Assembly: GCF_021654135.1 (NCBI RefSeq)
Contig: NZ_JAKGSD010000008.1
Coordinates: forward strand, 124,001-188,000
Direction of reading: 5' to 3'
Length of the DNA: 64,000 bases
Source: Amycolatopsis tucumanensis
Lineage (GTDB): Bacteria > Actinomycetota > Actinomycetes > Mycobacteriales > Pseudonocardiaceae
The position numbers and the translations under genes are program-made. How positions within the stretch are numbered: position 1 is the first letter of the stretch; every line of letters begins with the position of its first letter. The notes under the pieces were generated by a model, which saw nothing but the letters and a program-made list of their open reading frames with translations, ran no database searches and had not been told where the DNA came from. Shown here one piece after another: positions 56,987 to 64,000 of this stretch.

Positions 56987-57751
56987 GTGACGACGGCTTT
57001 CGGAAGTGCCCTCAAGGACTGGCGCACCCGGCGGCGCCTGTCCCAGCTCGAACTCGCCCTCCGCGCGGGCACCACCCAGCGGCACGTCAGCTTCATGGAG
57101 AGCGGCCGGTCGGTGCCGGGGCGCGGCATGGTCGTGCGCGTGGCCGAGTCGCTGCAACTGCCGCTGCGCGAACGCAACGCGCTCCTGCTCAGCGCCGGGT
57201 ACGCCCCGACCTACCCGGAGACCGACCTGTCCGATCCGGCGCTGCGCCCGGTGCTCGACGCGCTGGAGCGGCTCCTCGACGGGCACGAGCCGTACCCGGC
57301 GATCGTGGTGGACCGGTTCGGCGACCTGGTCGCGACCAACAAGGCCGCCGACATTCTCACCGAGGGCGCCGCGCCGGAGCTGCTCGAACCGCCGGTCAAC
57401 GTGCTGCGCCTGGCCCTGCACCCGCGCGGGATGGCGCCGCGCATCGGGAACTTCGACGACTGGGCCCGCCACGTGCTGGAGCGGCCGCGGCAGGAACACG
57501 CGAAGGCCCCGCACCCCCGGCACGCCGAACTGCTCGCCGAGCTGGAGGGCTACCTGCCCGGGCCGCCGAACCTGGACGCCGACCACCTCGGGTTCGCCGT
57601 GCCGCTGGTCCTGCGCACCTCCCGCGGCGAGATGCGGCTGCTCACCGCGATCACCACGTTCGCCACCGCGGTCGACGTGACGGTGTCGGAGCTGCGCCTG
57701 GAGACGTTCCTGCCCGCCGACGACGAGACCGCGCACATCCTCACCCGATGA
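56987..57751 (+). CDS. XRE-family regulator with MmyB-like C-terminal domain
   Basis: 254 residues from GTG 56987. Helix-turn-helix at about 7-60: LKDWRTRRRLSQLELALRAG and TTQRHVSFMESGRSVPGRGM. The rest fits the MmyB/PAS-like ligand domain (YPAIVVDRFGDLVATNKAAD, DHLGFAVPLVLRTSRGEM). The leader has TAGTAA just upstream with no clear ribosome-binding site, so it may be leaderless. Likely binds the two ATTCCC-N4-GGGAAT sites and represses the small gene, the LLM gene and itself. Confidence 0.88.
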   Translation: MTTAFGSALKDWRTRRRLSQLELALRAGTTQRHVSFMESGRSVPGRGMVVRVAESLQLPLRERNALLLSAGYAPTYPETDLSDPALRPVLDALERLLDGHEPYPAIVVDRFGDLVATNKAADILTEGAAPELLEPPVNVLRLALHPRGMAPRIGNFDDWARHVLERPRQEHAKAPHPRHAELLAELEGYLPGPPNLDADHLGFAVPLVLRTSRGEMRLLTAITTFATAVDVTVSELRLETFLPADDETAHILTR

Positions 57752-58211
57752 GCGACCCGCCCGCCTTGCCCACCAGCAGCGCGGCCACCACCCACACCAC
57801 CGCCGCGGCCATGCTCACCAGCAGGAACCGGGGGTACGGCACCGCCGCGGCGCCGGCCACCCGCGGCATCAGCGTCCGCGCCCCGGCGAGGAACCGCGCC
57901 GCGAACACCGCCACCACCCCGTACCGCGCGATGCGCGACTCGACCCGGCGCCAGCGGGCCGACGTGATCCGCCGGCCCAGCCTGCGCCCCTCCAGGTAGG
58001 CCAGCTGGTCGCCGAACACGGCCGCGGCCGCGACGACCGCCATCGCCAGCCACAGGTCGACGGTGCCCTGCCCGGCGAGGAAGCCGACGAGCAGCAGCGT
58101 CGACAACGTCGGCAGCACGATCCCCGGCAGCAGCGCGGTTTCCGCGGCGATCACCGCCGCCGCGACCAGGTAGACCAGCGCGGGCGGAAGGGTGGCGATG
58201 GCGTCGATCAC
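57741..58211 (-). CDS. DedA-family membrane protein
   Basis: 156 residues from GTG 58211, overlapping the upstream methyltransferase stop (GTGA). ALLPGIVLPTLSTLLLVGFL and FAARFLAGARTLMPRVAGAA are the DedA/VTT core, with the Arg of the re-entrant loop motif. Several membrane helices. Family members flip polyprenyl or glycerophospholipid carriers. Confidence 0.88.
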   Translation of the reverse strand: MIDAIATLPPALVYLVAAAVIAAETALLPGIVLPTLSTLLLVGFLAGQGTVDLWLAMAVVAAAAVFGDQLAYLEGRRLGRRITSARWRRVESRIARYGVVAVFAARFLAGARTLMPRVAGAAAVPYPRFLLVSMAAAVVWVVAALLVGKAGGSLIG

Positions 58212-58765
58212 GGCGTCACGACCGCTCGGTGCACGAAGGCGGGCGGCAGGTTGCCCCACACCACCCGGCTGCGGCCGACGAACCCGAACCGCCGGGCGAG
58301 CGCGGCTTCGAACCGCCTGGCGGCGGGCAGCCACGCGGCGTGCAGGTAGGCGAAGGTCGCGAACCGCCCGCCCGGCGCGAGGACCTCGCCGACCTGGTCG
58401 AGAACGCGCTCCTGCCGGGCGCGCGGGAACAGCGCCCACGGCAGCCCGGACACAACGATGTCGGCGGTGCGCACGTGCCGGGCCAGGTCCTCGGCCGATC
58501 CGGTGATCACCTCGACGCCCGCGTGCCGCCGCGCGAGCGCGCCGGCCAGCCGCGGGTTGACCTCGACGGCCGTCAGCCGCGCGCCGGGTCCCAGCCGGGC
58601 GAGCAGGGCTTCGGTGAACACCCCGGTGCCGGGCCCGAGTTCGACGACGTGCGCCGCGCGCTCCACGCCGATCCCCGCGACCATGGCCGCCGCCAGGCGC
58701 CGTGAGCTGGCCGCGATCGCGCCGGTGTGCGCGGGGGCACGGAGGAATTCCCTGGTGATGGACAT
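58208..58765 (-). CDS. PmtA-like class I methyltransferase
   Basis: 185 residues from ATG 58765. N-terminal amphipathic stretch SITREFLRAPAHTGAIAASS, then SAM motif VVELGPGTGVFTEALLARL and LTAVEVNPRLAGALARRH, with ADIVVSGLPWALFP corresponding to the NPPY region. The pattern fits phospholipid N-methyltransferases or KsgA-like enzymes; coupling to a DedA gene favours a phospholipid substrate. Confidence 0.82.
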   Translation of the reverse strand: MSITREFLRAPAHTGAIAASSRRLAAAMVAGIGVERAAHVVELGPGTGVFTEALLARLGPGARLTAVEVNPRLAGALARRHAGVEVITGSAEDLARHVRTADIVVSGLPWALFPRARQERVLDQVGEVLAPGGRFATFAYLHAAWLPAARRFEAALARRFGFVGRSRVVWGNLPPAFVHRAVVTP

Positions 58766-58861
58766 GTCTCCGACGCTAGGAACGCCACCGCCCGGCCACC
58801 TCGGCATCGCGGCCGCACGTTCTCCTCCTCCAGCAGGAGATCGCGGTGGGACGATCGGGAC

Positions 58862-59413
58862 ATGGAGATCACCACCTGGTACCTGGAGCAGACGGACCCG
58901 GCCGCGATCCGGCCGTCCGCCGCGCCGGACGAGCCGGTCGCGATCAGCCGGGCCGAGGTGCCGAGCCCGGAGTTCAACCGCTTCCTCTACACCACCGTCG
59001 GCGGCGACTGGCAGTGGACGGACCGGCTCGGCTGGGACCGGCAGCGGTGGCTGGACCTGCTGGCGCAGCCCGGTTACGAGACCTGGGTGGCGTACCTGCG
59101 CGGCACACCGGCCGGATACGCCGAACTGGACGGCACCAAGCCGGGCGAGGTGGAACTGGCCTACTTCGGGCTGCTGCCCGCGTTCACCGGCCGCGGGATC
59201 GGCGGGCACCTGCTGACGGTGGCGCTGCGGCGGGCGTGGGACCTGCCGGAGCGCTGGCCGGGGGCGGAGCCGACCAGGCGCGTGTGGGTGCACACCTGCA
59301 CGCTCGACGGGCAGCCCGCCGCGCTGGCCAACTACCAGCGGCGGGGCCTGACGATCTACCGCACCGAAACCCGCGATCAAGACCCGGACTTCACCGGACA
59401 CCGGGCACAATGA
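58862..59413 (+). CDS. GNAT-family N-acetyltransferase
   Basis: 183 residues from ATG 58862. GNAT core with the acetyl-CoA loop FTGRGIGGHLLTVALRRAWD and preceding strand GEVELAYFGLLPA, and C-terminal ALANYQRRGLTIYRTE. Divergent from the methyltransferase-DedA pair. Substrate unknown. Confidence 0.9.
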   Translation: MEITTWYLEQTDPAAIRPSAAPDEPVAISRAEVPSPEFNRFLYTTVGGDWQWTDRLGWDRQRWLDLLAQPGYETWVAYLRGTPAGYAELDGTKPGEVELAYFGLLPAFTGRGIGGHLLTVALRRAWDLPERWPGAEPTRRVWVHTCTLDGQPAALANYQRRGLTIYRTETRDQDPDFTGHRAQ

Positions 59414-59417
59414 CCCC

Positions 59418-60611
59418 ATGCGCCGCATCGGGGCCGTACTGCTCGCCGTCCTCGCCGTCACGGCTTGCTCGTCTTCGCCCGCACAGGACCTGCCGTCGAC
59501 CCCGGCCACCGTCGCCGCGCCCACCACGGTCAGCGGGCAGAGCCTCGCGCTGAAGGTGGACGTCGTGACCGGCGGGCTGCAGCACGGCTGGGACGTCGGC
59601 TTCCTGCCCGGCGGTTCGATGCTCGTCACCCAGCGGCCGGGGCGGCTCGCGCTGGTGCGCGGCACCGCGGTCACCCAGGTCCAGGCCGACTTCTCCGACG
59701 TGTGGGCGCGTGGCGAGGGCGGTCTGATGGGGATGGTCGTGCACCCGGACTTCGCCGCCAGCCGCCGGTTCACCACCTGCCAGACGCACCAGGAGGGCGG
59801 CCGCGCGGTCGACGTCCGTCTGGTGACCTGGACGCTGTCGGCGGACGAGCGCAGCGCGACGAAGGTGCGCGACCTGCTGACCGGGCTGCCGGTCAACCAG
59901 AGCGGCCGCCACTCCGGGTGCCGCCCGGAGATCGCCGCGGACGGGGCGCTGCTCATCGGCACCGGCGACACCGCGCGGCCGGACGTGTCGCAGGACCGGC
60001 ACAGCCTCGGCGGCAAGGTGCTGCGCATCGACCTGAACACGGGTGCGCCGCTGCCGGACAACCCGTTCATCTCCTCGGCCGACCCGAACGAGCAGCGGAT
60101 CTACAGCTTCGGGCACCGCAACATCCAGGGCGTGGCGGTGCGCCCGGGCACCGGCCAGGTCTTCGTGGGCGAGCACGGGCCGACGTTCGACGACGAGATC
60201 AACCTGATCCGCGCCGGCGGCAACTACGGCTGGGACCCGTCGCAGGGCGGCACCGTCGACTCCTACGACGAGGACGTGCCGATGACGGACCTGCAGCGGT
60301 TCCCGGACGCCGTCCGGCCACTGTGGACCTCCGGGGACATCACCGAGGCGATCTGCGGCGCGGCGTTCGTGTCCGGGCCGCAGTGGGGCGCGCTGGACGG
60401 CAGGCTGGCCGTGGTCGCGCTCAAGGGCCAGAAGATGCTGATGTTCACGGTGGACCCGGCGGGCGCGGTCACCGAGGTCTACCTGCCCGCCGAATTCGAC
60501 GACACCTACGGCCGGCTGCGCGCGGTGCGCAGCGGCCCCGACGGCGCGCTGTACGTGACCACGTCGGACGGCAACGACGACAAGCTCCTGCGCATCACGC
60601 CCGCTGCTTGA
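59418..60611 (+). CDS. Lipoprotein, PQQ-dependent sugar dehydrogenase-type beta propeller
   Basis: 397 residues, 4 bp after the GNAT gene. Lipobox VTAC. Six-bladed propeller of the YliI/soluble glucose dehydrogenase family: HGWDVGFLPGGSMLVTQRPG, GLMGMVVHPDF, HSLGGKVLRIDLNTGAPLPD, GHRNIQGVAVRPGTGQVFVG and EHGPTFDDEINLIRAGGNYG. His and Arg positions suit PQQ binding. Probable extracytoplasmic aldose oxidation; electron acceptor unknown. Confidence 0.9.
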   Translation: MRRIGAVLLAVLAVTACSSSPAQDLPSTPATVAAPTTVSGQSLALKVDVVTGGLQHGWDVGFLPGGSMLVTQRPGRLALVRGTAVTQVQADFSDVWARGEGGLMGMVVHPDFAASRRFTTCQTHQEGGRAVDVRLVTWTLSADERSATKVRDLLTGLPVNQSGRHSGCRPEIAADGALLIGTGDTARPDVSQDRHSLGGKVLRIDLNTGAPLPDNPFISSADPNEQRIYSFGHRNIQGVAVRPGTGQVFVGEHGPTFDDEINLIRAGGNYGWDPSQGGTVDSYDEDVPMTDLQRFPDAVRPLWTSGDITEAICGAAFVSGPQWGALDGRLAVVALKGQKMLMFTVDPAGAVTEVYLPAEFDDTYGRLRAVRSGPDGALYVTTSDGNDDKLLRITPAA

Positions 60612-61974
60612 CGCGCGACGGCCGGTTGCTCAGCAGGTAGCCCGCCCCGATGACCACCGCCACGATCGGCGTGACGTAGAGGGCCACCCGGGTGTCCTCG
60701 CCGAACCCGAGCAGCACCACGACCAGCGCGAGGAACGCCAGCGCCAGGTACCCGGTCCACGGCGCGCCCGGCATGCGGAACTCCGACGCGGGCAGCTCGC
60801 CGCGGTCGCTGCGGCGGCGGTAGACCAGCTGGCACACCACGATCACGCCCCACGTCCACAACACCCCGACGGTGGCGACGCTGGTGATGTAGGCGAACGC
60901 CTTCTCCGGCACGACCGCGTTGATCAGGATGCCGGCCGCCATGACGATCGCGGACGCGGTGATGCTCGCCGCGGGCACCTGCCGCTTCGACAGCTTGCCG
61001 AACGCGGCGGGCGCCGACCGGTGCACGGCGAGGGTGCGCAGCATCCGGCCGGTCGAGTAGATGCCCGAGTTGCACGAGGACAGTGCCGCCGTCAGCACGA
61101 CGAACTGGATGATCCCCGCCGCGCCGTGGATGCCGACCGCGTCGAAGGCCCGCACGAACGGGCTCTCGCCGCCGTGGAACTCGGTCCACGGCACCAGCGA
61201 CAGCAGCACCACCAGCGCGCCGACGTAGAACACCCCGATCCGCACCATCACGCTGTTGATCGCCTTCGGCAGCACGACCCGCGGGTTCTCCGCCTCGCCC
61301 GCGGTCAGCCCGATCAGCTCGACGCCGAGGTAGGCGAACATGACGCTCTGCAGCGCCAGCAGCGCGCTGCCCGCGCCGTGCGGCAGGAACCCGCCGTCGC
61401 TGACCAGGTGCGCGAACGTCGCGTGCTCACCGGCGGGCCCGATCCCGAACACGATGACCGCGAGGCCGAGCACGATCGCCCCGACGATCGTCACGACCTT
61501 GATCATCGAGAACCAGAACTCGAACTCGCCGAACACCTTGACCGAGATCAGGTTGGCCAGGAACAACAGCCCCAGCACGACCGCCGCGGTGACCCACTGC
61601 GGGATGTCCGGGAACCAGTACTGCACGTAGATCCCGGCAGCGGTGATCTCGGCCATCGCGGTGACCACCCACATCAGCCAGTACACCCAGCCGGTGGCGA
61701 ACCCGGCGAAGCGGCCGACGAACTCCTCGGCGTAGTCGACGAAGCTGCGGGACACCGGCCGGTACATCAGCAGCTCGCCGAGCGCGCGCATGATCAGGAA
61801 GATGACCACGCCCGCGACGGCGTATGAGGCGATCAGCGCGGGCCCGGACGTCTCGATCGCCGCACCCGCCCCGAGGAACAGGCCGGTTCCGATCGCGCCG
61901 CCGATCGCCATCATGCTGATCTGGCGGTTCTTCAGGCCCCTGGCGTAACCCTCGTCGGTTCCCTGGTCGCTCAT
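60595..61974 (-). CDS. Amino-acid permease (APC family, AAT type)
   Basis: 459 residues from ATG 61974 with GGGAGGGG upstream. Twelve helices; first-helix motif ISMMAIGGAIGTGLFLGAG and ALGELLMYRPVSRSFVDYAE are the AAT-family signature (AnsP, GabP, CycA, LysP). Substrate not resolved. Tail overlaps the sugar dehydrogenase gene by 17 bp. Confidence 0.92.
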   Translation of the reverse strand: MSDQGTDEGYARGLKNRQISMMAIGGAIGTGLFLGAGAAIETSGPALIASYAVAGVVIFLIMRALGELLMYRPVSRSFVDYAEEFVGRFAGFATGWVYWLMWVVTAMAEITAAGIYVQYWFPDIPQWVTAAVVLGLLFLANLISVKVFGEFEFWFSMIKVVTIVGAIVLGLAVIVFGIGPAGEHATFAHLVSDGGFLPHGAGSALLALQSVMFAYLGVELIGLTAGEAENPRVVLPKAINSVMVRIGVFYVGALVVLLSLVPWTEFHGGESPFVRAFDAVGIHGAAGIIQFVVLTAALSSCNSGIYSTGRMLRTLAVHRSAPAAFGKLSKRQVPAASITASAIVMAAGILINAVVPEKAFAYITSVATVGVLWTWGVIVVCQLVYRRRSDRGELPASEFRMPGAPWTGYLALAFLALVVVLLGFGEDTRVALYVTPIVAVVIGAGYLLSNRPSRVKQRA

Positions 61975-62048
61975 ACCCCTCCCGTCCACGGCTGGTCCAG
62001 ACCCTAACGACGGAGTTCGGGCGCGGAAGCTTGGGTGGATTTGTAATG

Positions 62049-62074
62049 GTCGAAATCTGATGGTAGTTTTCGAC
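62049..62074. promoter_or_regulatory. PadR operator abutting the start codon
   Basis: Inverted repeat GTCGAAA (62049-62055), 12-bp spacer, TTTCGAC (62068-62074), one base before the padR ATG. The arms are AT-richer than the surroundings. Probable autoregulatory site. Confidence 0.75.
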
Positions 62075-62075
62075 T

Positions 62076-62642
62076 ATGCCACGTCGCGCACTGGAGAACC
62101 CGCTGGTACTGGCGGTACTCGGCCTCCTGCTGGAGTCGCCGATGCACCCGTACCAGGTGTTCACGGAGCTGCGTGCCCGCAGCGCGAGCGCCATCAACCG
62201 GGGCACGCTGTACGACGTCGTGGAGGCGATGGCCGCGGCGGAGTGGATCACGCCGCAGGGCACCGAACGCAGCGGCAACCGGCCGGAACGGACCGTCTAC
62301 GCGCTCACCGGCGCCGGCCGCGACGAGCTGGTCCGCAGGCTGGACAGCCGGATCCGCGAGCCGAAGCGGGAGTTCCCCGAGTTCCTCGGCGCGATCGCCT
62401 ACGTCGGCGCGCTCGGGCCGGACGGCGCCGCGGCCGCGCTGACCGAGCGCGCGCAGCGGTTGTCCGAACGCGCCGACGCCGACCAGGAGCGGCTGGCCGC
62501 GGTGCTGGACAGCGGCGTGCCGCGTCTGCACGTCATCGAAGCCGAGTACGCGCTCCACCAGACCCGCGCGGAGATCGCGTGGGTGGAGAACCTCGTCGCC
62601 GAGATCCGCGGCGGCGCCCTGACCTGGCCCGGAAAGGACTGA
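62076..62642 (+). CDS. PadR-family transcriptional regulator
   Basis: 188 residues from ATG 62076. N-terminal winged helix: NPLVLAVLGLLLESPMHPYQ, INRGTLYDVVEAMAAAEWIT, and the wing RPERTVYALTGAGRDELVRR. C-terminal helical dimerisation domain follows. The operator touches the start codon and no ribosome-binding site is seen, so leaderless translation is likely. It precedes the frameshifted glycoside-hydrolase-like gene by 2 bp. Confidence 0.92.
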   Translation: MPRRALENPLVLAVLGLLLESPMHPYQVFTELRARSASAINRGTLYDVVEAMAAAEWITPQGTERSGNRPERTVYALTGAGRDELVRRLDSRIREPKREFPEFLGAIAYVGALGPDGAAAALTERAQRLSERADADQERLAAVLDSGVPRLHVIEAEYALHQTRAEIAWVENLVAEIRGGALTWPGKD

Positions 62643-62644
62643 GC

Positions 62645-63585
62645 ATGCTCTTCGGCATCTACCCCGGCGGTGTCACCGGGACCGACTCCGGCGAACTGGC
62701 GGGCGGTCCGCCCGACGACCCCGTGCGGATCCGGGAAGCGCTGACCGCGTTGCGGGGCGGAGGCCCGCTCCTCGTCCGCGCCTACCTCGGGTTCGACGAC
62801 TCCACTTCGGACGGTCCACACGAGACGCTGACCCCGGCGGACGCGGCGCAGTACACCGGCGACGGCCGCGTGCTGGACCTCGTCGCGCAGTACCAGTCCG
62901 CGAGCGGGGACGTGGACGGCTACCGCGCGTTCGTGCGGCGGCTGGTCGAGCAGTACGGCGCGGTGACCGGCACGCTGCAGATCGCCGAGGAGCCGAACGT
63001 GCCGGACAACCCGGTGCTCGACGGCTACTACCCGCGCGTGATCGACGCGATTGTCGCCGGGGTCGCCGAGGCCAAGGAGCGGGCGGCCGGACTCGGGCAC
63101 GATCTGCGGGTCGGCTTCAACACCACCCCGCTGTTCGGGCCGGGCGCGTCGTTCATCGCGGACCTCGCGAAGGCGGGCGGCGCCGAGTTCGTGCGTCAGG
63201 TGGACTACGTGGGCCTGGACTTCTTCCCGGACGTCTTCCAGCCGGTCGCGGCGGCGGAGCTGCCCGCGGCGGTGGCGGGCCTGCTGCGCCACCACCGCGA
63301 GAACGTCCTCGCGCCGGCCGGTTCGGGGACGTCCCGCTGCACATCACCGAGCACGGCTGGCCGACCGGGCCAGGCCGCTCCGCCGAGCGGCAGGCCGAGG
63401 TGGTGGAGGCCGTCGTCCGCGCTGCCGCCGACGCGGGCGTGAGCTGCTACACCCACTTCGCGCTGCGGGACGCGGACAGCGCGAACCCCGGCCTGTTCCA
63501 CCAGTTCGGCCTGCTGCGGGACGACTACACGGCCAAGCCCGCCTTCGACACCTACCGGAAGCTGATCGCCGAGTTCACCAGGTGA
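62645..63585 (+). pseudogene. Glycoside hydrolase-like protein with a frameshift
   Basis: Frame 1 from ATG 62645 reads clearly to about 63320: GVTGTDSGELAGGPPDDPVR, AEEPNVPDNPVLDGYYPRVI, VDYVGLDFFPDVFQPV. Then the sense shifts to another frame: FGDVPLHITEHGWPTGPGRS and CYTHFALRDADSANPGLFHQ to the stop at 63585. The two Glu segments (EEPN and TEHGW) resemble acid/base and nucleophile of clan GH-A hydrolases. A single-base indel near 63318-63325, either real or a sequencing error, splits an otherwise intact gene of about 313 codons. Confidence 0.75.
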
Positions 63586-64000
63586 CGGGCAGTTCGTGCA
63601 CGCCATAGATGTTCATGTCGGTCCGCAGCCGCACCTCGTCCGCCGGGACGGCGAGCCGGAGGTCCGGGAAGCGGCGCAGCAGCCCGGCGAACCCGGCGCG
63701 CATCTCCAGCCGGGCCAGCTGCTGGCCGAGGCACTGGTGGACGCCGTGGCCGAAGGCCATGTGCCCGCGGGCGTTGCGGTGCACGTCCAGCTCGTCCGGT
63801 TCGTCGAAGCGGCGGGGGTCGCGGTTGGCGGACAGCAGCGAGACGACGACGGTCGACCCCTTGGGGATCGTCTCGCCGCCGACTTCGACGTCCTCGGTGG
63901 CGTAGCGGTAGAAGACGTCGGCGACGGACAGGTACCGCAGGAGTTCCTCGACGGCGCCCTGCACCAGCTCCGGGTTCGCACGCAGTTCGGCCATCTGCGC
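63575..64000 (-). CDS. Cytochrome P450, 3' end only
   Basis: The last 140 residues. [60 protein letters not shown] and the haem-ligand loop [17 protein letters not shown] (Cys axial ligand). Typical bacterial class I P450. Start and substrate-recognition helices lie beyond the right edge. Its stop overlaps the end of the hydrolase-like gene by 11 bp. Confidence 0.93.
   Translation of the reverse strand, partial: AQMAELRANPELVQGAVEELLRYLSVADVFYRYATEDVEVGGETIPKGSTVVVSLLSANRDPRRFDEPDELDVHRNARGHMAFGHGVHQCLGQQLARLEMRAGFAGLLRRFPDLRLAVPADEVRLRTDMNIYGVHELPVTW

Overview
The window is very GC-rich with dense, often overlapping genes (ATGA and GTGA junctions), many GTG starts, Tat and lipobox export signals and an mfd-mazG-eno-ftsB-DUF501-ppx housekeeping block. 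Together these point to an actinomycete, most likely the Pseudonocardiaceae (Amycolatopsis or a close relative). The genus is an inference from gene content and order, not from a database search.

Layout. (1) 1-9211, minus strand: one probable operon, MMPL exporter > CocE-type hydrolase > R2lox oxidase > MFS exporter > fatty acyl-AMP ligase > type I PKS (cut by the window edge). The ligase-PKS pair resembles FadD32-Pks13, so this looks like a lipid/polyketide pathway with its own oxidase, hydrolase and exporters. A PucR-type regulator is divergent to it. (2) 10591-15490: a two-gene unit, a DUF4011-helicase-nuclease (Hhe-like anti-phage protein) followed by a protein with an abortive-infection-like layout. 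(3) 15821-17511: a small lipoprotein, a methyltransferase with a C-terminal GyrA-like segment, and a glyoxalase-fold protein.

(4) 17525-29981: a complete glycerol/1,2-propanediol pathway: B12-dependent diol dehydratase (gene order small-large-medium), its reactivase, a GlcG/PduO-like protein, an aquaglyceroporin, a GAF-domain regulator, an aldehyde dehydrogenase with DUF779 partner, and a propionyl-CoA synthetase-like ligase. No microcompartment shell genes are present. Three promoter regions share the direct repeat TGCAACG-N4-TGCAACG, which probably defines the regulon. (5) 30020-33128: small hypothetical genes, a secreted lysyl-oxidase-like protein, a decayed gene copy and a tRNA with anticodon UAA but a short variable loop. 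(6) 33171-41210: type II NADH dehydrogenase, family 5 uracil-DNA glycosylase, S10 and S8 peptidases, Ppx and a lytic transglycosylase with a Thr-rich tail.

(7) 41211-55711: conserved actinobacterial core (DUF501, FtsB, enolase, LpqU-like protein, MazG, a SurA-like lipoprotein, Mfd), interrupted by an EfeUOB iron-uptake operon behind a good IdeR/DtxR box. Two intergenic spaces hold GC-rich repeats and a 151-bp nested inverted repeat. (8) 55767-64000: an F420-type oxidoreductase with an XRE regulator and two matching palindromic operators, DedA and phospholipid-methyltransferase-like genes, a GNAT, a soluble sugar dehydrogenase, an amino-acid permease, a PadR regulator with an operator touching its start codon, a frameshifted glycoside-hydrolase-like gene, and the 3' end of a cytochrome P450. 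No insertion sequence, prophage or CRISPR array was seen.
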